Below, piece by piece: positions 1-6,422 of a stretch of DNA of 7,553 nt. Position 1 is the stretch's first letter. The number at the start of each line of letters is the position of its first letter. Source of the stretch: an uncultured Lachnospiraceae bacterium (lineage in GTDB: Bacteria > Bacillota > Clostridia > Lachnospirales > Lachnospiraceae). The stretch lies in assembly GCA_947068385.1 (NCBI GenBank), contig CAMTBF010000163.1, positions 1-7,553 of the forward strand. The letters are read 5' to 3'. The notes beneath the pieces were generated by a model, which was not told where the DNA came from, did not search any database, and saw only the letters and a program-made list of their open reading frames with translations. The position numbers and the translations under genes were made by a program.

Positions 1-2
1 TC

Positions 3-71
3 CTACAGTTCTATGCAGAATGCACTTTAGAAGTACGACGACTCCTTGATCCGATTCTAGCTAAAGTATAG
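3..71 (+). CDS. possible C-terminal end of a truncated gene (hypothetical)
   Basis: An open frame enters from the left edge and runs 22 codons to a TAG at 69-71, reading LQFYAECTLEVRRLLDPILAKV. It looks protein-like, with an amphipathic, Leu/Arg-rich end. A strong hairpin begins two bases after the stop, as expected at a gene end. Codon use (CTA, TTA, CGA CGA, GTA) is more AT-rich than in the neighbouring genes, which could mean a transferred gene or simply chance. I do not recognise the family and no start is visible. An open stretch this short can occur by chance, so the call is weak. Confidence 0.27.
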   Translation, partial: LQFYAECTLEVRRLLDPILAKV

Positions 72-72
72 C

Positions 73-100
73 AGGCTTTTGGGGGGATTCCCAAAAGCCT
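73..100. terminator. strong hairpin between convergent gene ends
   Basis: An 11-bp perfect inverted repeat (AGGCTTTTGGG at 73-83, CCCAAAAGCCT at 90-100) closes a 6-base loop. It lies about 50 bases past the stop of the leftward MATE gene and two bases past the stop of the possible rightward gene. Neither strand has a clean U-tract after the stem: the leftward strand reads GCTATACTTTAG and the rightward TATTGAAG. It is therefore a probable bidirectional terminator or mRNA 3'-end stabiliser, not a textbook intrinsic terminator. Confidence 0.45.
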
Positions 101-151
101 TATTGAAGATCTGTGAAAGCTGGGTCTGTCCGCTACGGGAAGAGAAGCTTT

Positions 152-1480
152 CTAGGTGGGCCGCCACTTCCCCGTCCGATACCGGGCAAAGGAGATGGCC
201 CAGTTGATCAGCCATCCAACGGGCACCGTGACCCACACCATCTGAATGCCGAAGACCGGGGCCAGGGACATGGAGGCGGCCACCCGGAAGAACAGGTTCG
301 CCAGGTTGGCGACAGTGAACATCTTCATGTCCCCCGCGCCCCGCAGCAGCCCGTCCACGGCCATCTTGAAGCCGATGAGGCAGAAGAACCATCCCATGAA
401 GACGAGATAGTCGTTTCCGGTGGCGATGGCTGTCTCTGTCCCCTGGCTGCCCAGGAAGAATGCGATCATCTGACCGTGGAACAGCTCCAGGGCCAGGCAG
501 ATGACAATGGCACAGAAAATCACCATCTTGTTGGCCGCATGGTATCCGATTACTATGCGGTCTTCCTTTTTCGCGCCCATGTTCTGGGCCGTGTAGGAGG
601 ACATGGCGTTGCCGATGGCGGCCATGGGCACCACGCATATGGACTCCACCCGGATGCCCGCGGAGAACCCCGCCAGGGCCTGGGGGCCGAAGCCGTTCAC
701 CACGGACTGCACCAGCATCATGCCGATGGAGATGATGGACTGCTGGAGGATGGAGGGCAGGGCTATCTTCGTCATGTCCGCCAGCTCCTTTTTGTCGAAG
801 GCCCGGGTCTTCCCGCAGTCCAGTTTTTTCAGGACATAGAGGAACACCCCGAAGGAGAGCAGCGCGGAGATGCCCTGGGCGATCAGCGTGGCCCACGCCA
901 CCCCGGCCACGCCCATGTGGAACTGCCTGACCAGAACCAGGTCCAGGGCGATGTTGAAGAGAGAGGAGAAGACCAGAAAGCACAGGGGCACCTTGGACTT
1001 CCCCAGGGCGTTGAACATGGAGGAGATCACATTGTACATGAACAGGAAGGGGAGGCCGAGGAAATAGATGCCCAGGTACTGCGCCGCCATGTCCAGCACC
1101 TCCTGGGGCGTGTGCAGGGCAAGCATGATCTGGCGGCTGAAAAGCAGGCCGAATGCGGCCAGGAGGACGCTGACGGCCAGGAAGGACAGGAAAGCCGTGG
1201 AGACGGCCAGCTTCATCCGGTTGTACTCCTTAGCGCCGAAGTACCTGCTGACGATGACCGAGGCCCCCACGCCTCCGCCCACAGCGATGCAGATGAAGAT
1301 ATTGGTCAGGGCGTAGCTGGCCCCCACGGCGGCCAGGGCATCCTCCCCCACCAGGCGGCCCACGATGGCGGAGTCGGCCATGGTATAGGTCTGCTGGAAG
1401 AGATTCCCGATAATCATGGGCAGGGCGAATATGATCAGCGCGCTCAGGGGCTTTTTTTCTGTGAGATAATCGTTTTTCAT
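152..1480 (-). CDS. MATE family multidrug/toxin efflux transporter
   Basis: This 442-residue protein has the usual MATE length and is hydrophobic throughout, compatible with 12 membrane helices in the cytoplasmic membrane. The two-lobe internal repeat is visible: the N-lobe opens with ALPMIIGNLFQQTYTMADSAIVGR (residues 19-42, split here as ALPMIIGNLFQQ then TYTMADSAIVGR) and the C-lobe with ALPSILQQSIISIG (240-253). Asp36 sits where MATE proteins carry the conserved TM1 acidic residue used in cation coupling. MATE pumps export cationic drugs or metabolites by Na+ or H+ antiport; the substrate cannot be read here. The ATG at 1480 is preceded, on its strand, by AAGGAG (1489-1494) at 8-base spacing, which fixes the start. 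It is transcribed divergently from truA and shows no break or frameshift. The TAG stop is at 152-154. Confidence 0.93.
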   Translation of the reverse strand: MKNDYLTEKKPLSALIIFALPMIIGNLFQQTYTMADSAIVGRLVGEDALAAVGASYALTNIFICIAVGGGVGASVIVSRYFGAKEYNRMKLAVSTAFLSFLAVSVLLAAFGLLFSRQIMLALHTPQEVLDMAAQYLGIYFLGLPFLFMYNVISSMFNALGKSKVPLCFLVFSSLFNIALDLVLVRQFHMGVAGVAWATLIAQGISALLSFGVFLYVLKKLDCGKTRAFDKKELADMTKIALPSILQQSIISIGMMLVQSVVNGFGPQALAGFSAGIRVESICVVPMAAIGNAMSSYTAQNMGAKKEDRIVIGYHAANKMVIFCAIVICLALELFHGQMIAFFLGSQGTETAIATGNDYLVFMGWFFCLIGFKMAVDGLLRGAGDMKMFTVANLANLFFRVAASMSLAPVFGIQMVWVTVPVGWLINWAISFARYRTGKWRPT

Positions 1481-1542
1481 AGTCAGGGCTCCTTGTTTTT
1501 TTGTCCGGCGGCTGCCGTTTTCCCTATTTTTTCTTTTAGGGC

Positions 1543-1571
1543 TTGACTTTTTCCTGCGGGACGGTTATGTT
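1543..1571 (+). promoter_or_regulatory. candidate sigma-70 type promoter for truA and the ABC genes
   Basis: TTGACT (1543-1548) is followed after exactly 17 bases by TATGTT (1566-1571), matching 5/6 and 4/6 of the consensus. It would leave a leader of about 80 bases before truA. Confidence 0.4.
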
Positions 1572-1579
1572 TGCTTTAT

Positions 1580-1608
1580 GTGGCATTTTACCTTATACTT
1601 ATTATATT
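1580..1608 (+). promoter_or_regulatory. alternative promoter nearer to truA
   Basis: GTGGCA (1580-1585) is followed after 17 bases by TATATT (1603-1608), a 4/6 and 5/6 match in a very AT-rich patch (1587-1620). Its -10 overlaps the minus-strand TATAAT at 1601-1606. The patch also carries two direct copies of ACTTAT (1597-1602 and 1610-1615), which could be a protein site or simple AT bias. Confidence 0.3.
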
Positions 1609-1613
1609 AACTT

Positions 1614-1643
1614 ATCTTACCAGATAGAGGGCATATTTTTCAA
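1614..1643 (-). promoter_or_regulatory. candidate sigma-70 type promoter for the MATE gene
   Basis: Read on the minus strand, TTGAAA (1643-1638) is followed after 18 bases by TAAGAT (1619-1614). A perfect TATAAT also lies on this strand at 1606-1601, but no good -35 stands in front of it. Either would leave a leader of roughly 110-125 bases before the MATE start. The elements overlap the region serving truA, so the two genes could compete for polymerase. This is a consensus match only. Confidence 0.35.
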
Positions 1644-1658
1644 GACAGGAGAGGACAG

Positions 1659-2396
1659 ATGAAGAACTTTAAATTTTTGCTGGAATACGACGGGAGCCGT
1701 TACCTTGGGTGGCAGCGCCAGCCGGAGAAGAACACCATCCAGGGGAAGCTGGAGCATGTGCTGGGCCTGATGTGCGGCAAGGAGACGGAGGTCATCGGGG
1801 CAGGGCGCACCGATGCGGGGGTCCACGCGAAGGGCATGGTGGCTAACGCCTGGATGGACACGGAAATGGGCTGCGAGGAGATCCGGGATTACATGAACCG
1901 GTATCTGCCGGACGACATCGCGGTGCGGGAGGTCAGGGAGGCCGCGGACAGGTTCCACGCCCGGTACAACACCACGGGCAAGACCTACCGATACACCTGC
2001 CAGGACGGGCCGGTGAAGTCCGTGTTCGACAGGAAGTACTGCGTCAGGCTGGACGAGCGGCCGGACCTTGGGAAGATGCGCCAGGCGGCGGAGCTTTTGA
2101 AGGGGGAGCACGACTTTCGGAATTTCTGCGTGAACCCCAGGATGAAGAAGTCCACGGTGCGGAATGTGGACAGCATTGAGATTGAACGGGAGGGAGGGTA
2201 TCTGACATTCACTTTCCACGGCAACGGGTTCCTCCAGAACATGGTGCGTGTCATGGTGGGGACGCTCCTGGAGGTGGGCTATGGAAACATCACCCTGGAT
2301 GAGGTAAAGGAATCCCTCACGGGCTTCGTGCGGCAGAAGGCGGGCCCTACGGCTCCGGCGGCGGGGCTTTGCCTGATGGACGTGGATTATAACTAG
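1659..2396 (+). CDS. truA: tRNA pseudouridine(38-40) synthase TruA
   Basis: TruA converts uridines 38, 39 and 40 in the tRNA anticodon arm to pseudouridine, in the cytoplasm. The 245-residue length is normal for Bacillota TruA. Family landmarks in order: the N-terminal YDGSRYLGWQRQ (10-21); the catalytic loop GRTDAGVHA with the nucleophile Asp52 (codon 1812-1814); FHARYNTTGKTYRY (99-112) with the conserved Tyr; the NFCVNP segment (155-160); and the C-terminal FHGNGFLQNMVRVMVGTLLE (186-205). All are intact, so the enzyme should be active. AGGAGAGG (1647-1654) precedes the ATG. It is first in a rightward group with two ABC exporter genes 74 bases downstream; no terminator is seen between, so co-transcription is likely. 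The functional link looks incidental. Confidence 0.96.
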   Translation: MKNFKFLLEYDGSRYLGWQRQPEKNTIQGKLEHVLGLMCGKETEVIGAGRTDAGVHAKGMVANAWMDTEMGCEEIRDYMNRYLPDDIAVREVREAADRFHARYNTTGKTYRYTCQDGPVKSVFDRKYCVRLDERPDLGKMRQAAELLKGEHDFRNFCVNPRMKKSTVRNVDSIEIEREGGYLTFTFHGNGFLQNMVRVMVGTLLEVGYGNITLDEVKESLTGFVRQKAGPTAPAAGLCLMDVDYN

Positions 2397-2457
2397 GGGA
2401 TGAATTGGGAAGAAGCGGGTTCTCAGAGTTTTGATTGATATGCGCGCCGGAGCGTGC

Positions 2458-2463
2458 AGGGTG
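2458..2463 (+). promoter_or_regulatory. ribosome binding site deciding the start of the first ABC gene
   Basis: AGGGTG lies 7 bases before the ATG at 2471. An in-frame TTG at 2435 would add 12 residues but has no comparable site upstream. UAUGCGC (2439-2445) could pair with GUGUAUA (2461-2467), allowing two G-U pairs, which would partly bury this site; this weak fold is inference. Confidence 0.5.
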
Positions 2464-2470
2464 TATAAAC

Positions 2471-4240
2471 ATGAGATTCATATTTTCTTATCTGAAGAAA
2501 TACCGCGGGATGATAGTGGCGGCCATGACGATTAAGTCCATCGCCGCTCTGGGGGAGCTGATGCTCCCTTACGTCCTGGAGCATATGGTGGACGATGTGG
2601 TGCCCAGGCAGAGCAGGGCGCTGATCTTCGGGTGGGGCGCGGTGATGATCGCTCTGGCCGTCTTCGTGCGCCAGACCAATGTGAAAGCCAACCGGATGTC
2701 CACCAAGGTAGCCAAGGAGAGCATCTATGAGATCCGCAGGGATCTCTTCTGGAAATCCCTGGGATTGTCGGGGAACCAGGTGGATGAATTCGGCCTGCCG
2801 TCCCTGAACTCCCGGATGACCTCGGATTCCTATAACGTGCAGAACTTCATCCGCAGCTTCCAGGCCATGGGGGTGCGTGCCCCGATCCTGCTGATAGGGG
2901 GCATCGCGATCACCCTGACCATGGACGTGGGGCTGGCCTCTGTCCTGTGCATCCTGGCGCCGATCATGGTGGGGCTGGTGGTGTGGGTGTCCTGGAAGGG
3001 CATTCCCCTGTACGAAAAGGTGCAGGAGAGCGTGGACGACATCGTGCGGATCATGCGGGAGAACATCACCGGCATCCGGGTGGTGAAGGCCCTCTCCAAG
3101 GAGGACTACGAAGTGCGCCGCTTCGGGGAGGCCAATGAGCAGATGGCGGGAAAGGACATCCGGGCGGGCATCGTCATGGCGCTGCCGGGGCCGCTGATGA
3201 CGTTCGTGCTGAACGTAGGCCTGACCATCGTGGTGGTGGTGGGCGCTGTCAGGGTCAACGGCGGTGTCACCAAGCCCGGGGCCATCCTGGCCTTTCTCAC
3301 TTATTTCAACATGATATCCATGGGGGTCATGGGCCTGAACCGGGTCTTCATGATGATGTCCAAGGCAAACGCCTCCGCGGCCAGGATCGCGGCGGTGGTG
3401 CACGCCCAGGACGAGCTGGTGCCGCTGCCGGAGGAGGAGGCCGCGGCAACGGAGCGGGAGGACTATATCGTCTTCGACCATGTGGGCTTCAATTACGGCA
3501 GGGCCCAGGGGGAGGAGCATTTCCCGGGGCAGGCTGTCGGCAGGTTCGACGGCCAGGGGCGGCAGAAGTCCCTGGACGACATCGACTTTTCCATGAAAAA
3601 GGGTGGGACGCTGGGCATCATCGGCGCTACCGGCTGCGGGAAGACTACGATCATCAATCTACTGATGCGTTTTTATGATGCGGACGAGGGGGCCGTCTTC
3701 ATCGATGGGAAGGACGTGCGCACCTATGACAAGGACGCGCTGCACCGGATGTTCGGCGTGGTGTTCCAGAATGACGTGATCTTTGCGGACAGCTTAAAGG
3801 AGAACATCGCTTTCGGCCGGGACGTGTCCCCGGAGCAGATGGACGCCGCCGCCGCGGACGCCAGGGCCCGGGACTTCATCCGGGAGTACGAGGATACATA
3901 TGAACACAAGGCCGTAGTCAGAGGGGCCAACCTGAGCGGCGGCCAGCGCCAGAGGGTGCTGATCGCCAGGGCGCTGGCGGCGGCCCCGGATATATTGATT
4001 CTGGACGATTCCTCCAGCGCGCTGGACTACAAGACGGACGCCGCCCTGCGGAAGGCCATCCGGGAGCACCACGCGGACACCACTACGATCATCGTGGCCC
4101 AGCGCATCAGCTCCATCATGAGCCTGGACGACATCATTGTCCTGGAGGAGGGGAAGATCATCGGCCACGGCACCCATGATCAGCTGCTGGAGAGCTGCCC
4201 TATGTACCAGGAGATCTATCGGGTTCAGATGGGAACATAG
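2471..4240 (+). CDS. ABC exporter half-transporter, degenerate-site subunit (permease-ATPase fusion)
   Basis: This 589-residue type IV ABC exporter has a membrane domain (residues about 10-310, six likely helices, e.g. 14-36, 50-68, 136-176, 240-262, 268-295) followed by an ATPase domain. ATPase motifs: A-loop Tyr342, Walker A GATGCGKT (385-392, Lys391), Q-loop Gln433, signature LSGGQ (488-492), Walker B ILILD ending at Asp512, D-loop SALD (516-519). Two catalytic positions are changed: Asp513 replaces the catalytic Glu, and Gln544 replaces the switch His (AQR, not AHR). Such changes are known from the non-hydrolysing site of heterodimeric exporters such as TM287/288. About 22 polar residues (roughly 344-365) are inserted between the A-loop and the Walker A strand. 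The partner is the next gene. The substrate is unknown; drug, lipid or peptide export are all possible. Confidence 0.93.
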   Translation: MRFIFSYLKKYRGMIVAAMTIKSIAALGELMLPYVLEHMVDDVVPRQSRALIFGWGAVMIALAVFVRQTNVKANRMSTKVAKESIYEIRRDLFWKSLGLSGNQVDEFGLPSLNSRMTSDSYNVQNFIRSFQAMGVRAPILLIGGIAITLTMDVGLASVLCILAPIMVGLVVWVSWKGIPLYEKVQESVDDIVRIMRENITGIRVVKALSKEDYEVRRFGEANEQMAGKDIRAGIVMALPGPLMTFVLNVGLTIVVVVGAVRVNGGVTKPGAILAFLTYFNMISMGVMGLNRVFMMMSKANASAARIAAVVHAQDELVPLPEEEAAATEREDYIVFDHVGFNYGRAQGEEHFPGQAVGRFDGQGRQKSLDDIDFSMKKGGTLGIIGATGCGKTTIINLLMRFYDADEGAVFIDGKDVRTYDKDALHRMFGVVFQNDVIFADSLKENIAFGRDVSPEQMDAAAADARARDFIREYEDTYEHKAVVRGANLSGGQRQRVLIARALAAAPDILILDDSSSALDYKTDAALRKAIREHHADTTTIIVAQRISSIMSLDDIIVLEEGKIIGHGTHDQLLESCPMYQEIYRVQMGT

Positions 4241-4257
4241 CGTGAGAAGCGTGAGAA
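4240..4257 (+). repeat. 9-bp tandem repeat at the 3' end of the first ABC gene
   Basis: GCGTGAGAA occurs twice in direct succession (4240-4248 and 4249-4257). The first copy begins on the last base of the TAG stop codon. Either copy can pair with TCTCACGC at 4334-4341. Confidence 0.85.
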
Positions 4258-4372
4258 GAAGTTCTAAGCCTGCAAAGTACGCAGGCTAAGAACTTCTAGG
4301 CTTGTCGGCGAATGAATTCGCCGGACAAGCCAGTCTCACGCGAAAGAATGCCCGGAGGGCGGGCATTCTTTC
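4249..4372 (+). other. highly structured intergenic element: three-way junction plus abutting hairpin
   Basis: Nearly every base can be placed in a helix. P1: GCGTGAGA (4249-4256) pairs with TCTCACGC (4334-4341). Inside it, P2 pairs 4257-4273 with 4281-4297 (16 of 17 positions, one A-A mismatch, 7-base loop), and P3 pairs 4299-4312 with 4317-4331 (14 bp, one bulged G at 4323, TGAA loop). The junction holds only A4298 and A4332-G4333. P4 starts at the next base, 4342-4354 with 4360-4372 (13 bp). No U-tract follows any helix on either strand, which argues against intrinsic termination. It sits between two subunit genes of one exporter, so differential mRNA stability, a cis-regulatory RNA or a palindromic repeat element are options. 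I do not recognise a known RNA family. Confidence 0.75.
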
Positions 4373-4375
4373 AGG

Positions 4376-4426
4376 TTGGGGCGATGACTGGTATGGATGC
4401 GGCGCTTAGATTGGGGCGATGGCTGG
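4376..4426 (+). repeat. imperfect 16-bp direct repeat before the second ABC gene
   Basis: TTGGGGCGATGACTGG (4376-4391) recurs as TTGGGGCGATGGCTGG (4411-4426), one mismatch in 16, with a 35-base period. Each copy contains an ATG (4384 and 4419). The second copy ends on the first base of the Shine-Dalgarno of the second ABC gene, and its ATG is an in-frame alternative start. Confidence 0.8.
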
Positions 4427-4432
4427 GAGGAG
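4426..4432 (+). promoter_or_regulatory. ribosome binding site deciding the start of the second ABC gene
   Basis: GGAGGAG lies 7 bases before the ATG at 4440, near-ideal. The upstream in-frame ATG at 4419 has only GGTTGGGG-type sequence far upstream and would place this site inside the coding region, so 4440 is preferred. Confidence 0.8.
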
Positions 4433-4439
4433 AGGGATT

Positions 4440-6209
4440 ATGGCATCGAGGGAGAGTGTTCGGAAGAAGCCGAAGGATACGAAGGGGACGCTGTTGCGGC
4501 TGTTGCGGTATGTGGGGGCTTATAAGTGGCTTCTGGCCTTTATCATTTTGCTGTGCTTCGTCAGCAATTTCCTGGCGCTTCTGGGGCCCAGCATGGCGGG
4601 GTCTGCCATCAACGCGGCCTCGGCGGGGGCGGGGAAGGTGGATTTCGACCAGGTTTATTATTATGCTAAGCGGATGCTTTTCTGCTATGTTTGTTCTTCT
4701 GTGGTCACTATTTGCATCAACATGATGATGATGTGCATCTCGAAGTGGATTGCCAGGAAGATGCGGGGGGATGTGTTCGACAAGCTTATGCGGCTGCCGG
4801 TGGGGTATTTTGACCGGAACCAGGCCGGGGACATTATCAGCCGGGTTTCGTATGATATAGATGTAGTCAGCACCTGCATTGCCACGGACGTGGTGCAGAT
4901 ACTGACCAGCCTGGTGACCGTGGTGGGGTCGCTGGCCATGATGATCTACATCGCGCCCACCATGTCGCTGATGGTGCTGGTGACCATTCCGGCGGCAGTG
5001 ATCTACACGGCCAGGATGCGGGGCATTACGCAGCCCAGATATTCCAAGCGCTCGAAGAATTACGGGATCATGAACGGCTTCGTGGAGGAGATGTTCTCCG
5101 GGCAGAAGACGATAATGGCTTACGCCTATGAGGACAGAGTGTCGGAGCGCTTCGACACCATCAACCAGAACGCGGCGGAGGCCTACTATGACGCGGAGTA
5201 TTATGGGGTCACCATGGGGCCGTCGGTGAACTTCATCAGCAATCTGGGGCTTTGCCTGATCGCCATGTTCGGCTCTTTCCTGTACATGCTGGGGAACATC
5301 ACCCTGGGGCAGATTTCCTCTTTCGTGCTGTATTCCCGCAAGTTCTCAGGCCCCATCAACGAGATCGCCAACATCACCAACGAGCTGTACTCGGCTTTGG
5401 CGGCGGCGGAGAGGGTGTTCGGTCTGCTGGACGAGGAAGAGGAGCTGGCGGACGCGGGAAACGCCAGGGAGCTGGCGGGCGTGCAGGGAAATGTGGCCCT
5501 GGAGCATGTGTACTTCGGCTATGACAAGGGCCGCACCATCATCCATGACCTGAACCTGGAGGCGGGGGCAGGGAAGATGGTGGCCATCGTAGGCCCCACC
5601 GGCGCCGGCAAGACCACCATCATCAACCTGCTGATGCGCTTCTATGACGTGGACAGCGGCAGGGTCCTGGTAGAGGGCGGAGACATCAGGGACTATACCA
5701 GGAGGAGCCTGCGGGGGGCCTATGCCATGGTGCTCCAGGACACCTGGGTGTTCAAGGGGACGATCTTCGACAATATCGCCTACGGCAAGGAGGGGGCTAC
5801 CATGGAGGAGGTGGTGGCCGCGGCAAAGGCCGCCTATATCCATCCTTTCATCATGCGGCTGCCCTTGGGGTATGACACGGTCATCAGCGAGGACGGCGGC
5901 AATATCTCAAAGGGCCAGAAGCAGCTCCTCACCATCGCCCGGGCCATGCTCTACGATGCCAGGATGCTCATCCTGGACGAGGCCACCTCCAACGTGGACA
6001 CCAGCACGGAGCGCAAGATCCAGAAGGCCATGCGGGAGCTGATGAAGGACAAGACCTGCTTCGTGATCGCCCACAGGCTGTCCACCATCCAGAATGCCGA
6101 CCACATACTTGTAGTGGACAGAGGGGACATCGTGGAGCAGGGGAACCATGAGAGCCTGATGGAGCGGAAGGGATTCTATTATAAGCTGTACGCCGCGCAG
6201 TTCGAGTAA
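4440..6209 (+). CDS. ABC exporter half-transporter, catalytic-site subunit (permease-ATPase fusion)
   Basis: This 589-residue protein begins with a basic polar stretch (1-18), then a six-helix ABC exporter membrane domain (about 22-325) and an ATPase domain. Motifs: A-loop Tyr361, Walker A GPTGAGKT (385-392, Lys391), Q-loop Gln433, signature ISKGQ (489-493), Walker B MLILD ending at Asp513, catalytic Glu514, switch His545 in AHR. The catalytic residues are canonical; the signature departs from LSGGQ. With the preceding subunit, its Walker A/B would face an intact LSGGQ (active site), while its ISKGQ would face the Asp/Gln-modified site (degenerate). This reciprocal pattern strongly suggests an obligate heterodimer in the cytoplasmic membrane. 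A 199-base gap separates it from its partner, unusually long for paired exporter genes and filled by structured sequence. A terminator follows 34 bases after the stop. Confidence 0.94.
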   Translation: MASRESVRKKPKDTKGTLLRLLRYVGAYKWLLAFIILLCFVSNFLALLGPSMAGSAINAASAGAGKVDFDQVYYYAKRMLFCYVCSSVVTICINMMMMCISKWIARKMRGDVFDKLMRLPVGYFDRNQAGDIISRVSYDIDVVSTCIATDVVQILTSLVTVVGSLAMMIYIAPTMSLMVLVTIPAAVIYTARMRGITQPRYSKRSKNYGIMNGFVEEMFSGQKTIMAYAYEDRVSERFDTINQNAAEAYYDAEYYGVTMGPSVNFISNLGLCLIAMFGSFLYMLGNITLGQISSFVLYSRKFSGPINEIANITNELYSALAAAERVFGLLDEEEELADAGNARELAGVQGNVALEHVYFGYDKGRTIIHDLNLEAGAGKMVAIVGPTGAGKTTIINLLMRFYDVDSGRVLVEGGDIRDYTRRSLRGAYAMVLQDTWVFKGTIFDNIAYGKEGATMEEVVAAAKAAYIHPFIMRLPLGYDTVISEDGGNISKGQKQLLTIARAMLYDARMLILDEATSNVDTSTERKIQKAMRELMKDKTCFVIAHRLSTIQNADHILVVDRGDIVEQGNHESLMERKGFYYKLYAAQFE

Positions 6210-6243
6210 AGTGTTCTTGCGGCGGCAGAGGGCTTCTGCAACT

Positions 6244-6294
6244 GCCGGTTGACAAATTTCCAAGCGCAATTGGTAGTTGTCAACCGGCTTTTTT
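6244..6294 (+). terminator. intrinsic terminator of the ABC exporter genes
   Basis: A 12-bp perfect stem, GCCGGTTGACAA (6244-6255) with TTGTCAACCGGC (6277-6288), is followed immediately by six T. The 21-base loop can form a small inner hairpin (CCAA 6260-6263 with TTGG 6270-6273). Confidence 0.93.
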
Positions 6295-6396
6295 GCTAGG
6301 ATTGTTGCATCCTAAGGACAGCGGATGAGGGCTGCGCCGGAGAGGCGATCGGCCACGCCCCTTGGGAAAGCGGCACGGAGCGTGCGGAAAGGAAAA

Positions 6397-6412
6397 GCCG
6401 CTGGAGAGCGGC
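6397..6412 (+). promoter_or_regulatory. hairpin abutting the ribosome binding site of the XRE-type gene
   Basis: GCCGCT (6397-6402) pairs with AGCGGC (6407-6412) around a GGAG loop. The Shine-Dalgarno AGGAAAG (6413-6419) starts at the very next base. A smaller hairpin, GCACG/CGTGC, lies at 6373-6385. The 128-base leader 6295-6422 otherwise shows no convincing promoter or ORF. The fold could tune translation, but GC-rich sequence makes short stems common. Confidence 0.4.
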
Positions 6413-6422
6413 AGGAAAGAAT

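Noticed and set aside
57..983. A 308-codon minus-strand open frame overlapping the MATE gene
   Set aside because: Arg/Gly/Pro/His-rich translation in another frame of the same gene; low-complexity shadow.
113..1546. A 477-codon plus-strand open frame opposite the MATE gene
   Set aside because: It is rich in His, Gly, Gln and Glu with no recognisable domain, and it exactly overlays a well-supported transporter; it is a frame shadow of GC-biased codons.
2435..2470. TTG at 2435 as the start of the first ABC gene
   Set aside because: The extra residues MICAPERAGCIN do not resemble an exporter N-terminus, and the ATG at 2471 has the better-spaced ribosome site.
2423..3520. A 365-codon minus-strand open frame opposite the first ABC gene
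   Set aside because: His/Asp/Arg-rich antisense shadow with no ribosome site or domain.
4257..4372. The intergenic hairpins as intrinsic terminators
   Set aside because: No U-tract follows P2, P3, P1 or P4 on either strand, and the second exporter gene must be expressed downstream.
4312..4725. A 137-codon open frame spanning the structured gap and the start of the second ABC gene
   Set aside because: It runs through palindromic arms, lacks a Shine-Dalgarno and is out of frame with the clear exporter; Arg/Gly/Trp-rich shadow.
6249..6305. TTGACA at 6249 and TTGTCA at 6277 as -35 boxes for the XRE-type gene
   Set aside because: Both are arms of the terminator stem, and no acceptable -10 lies 16-18 bases downstream (GATTGT at 6300 matches only 3/6).
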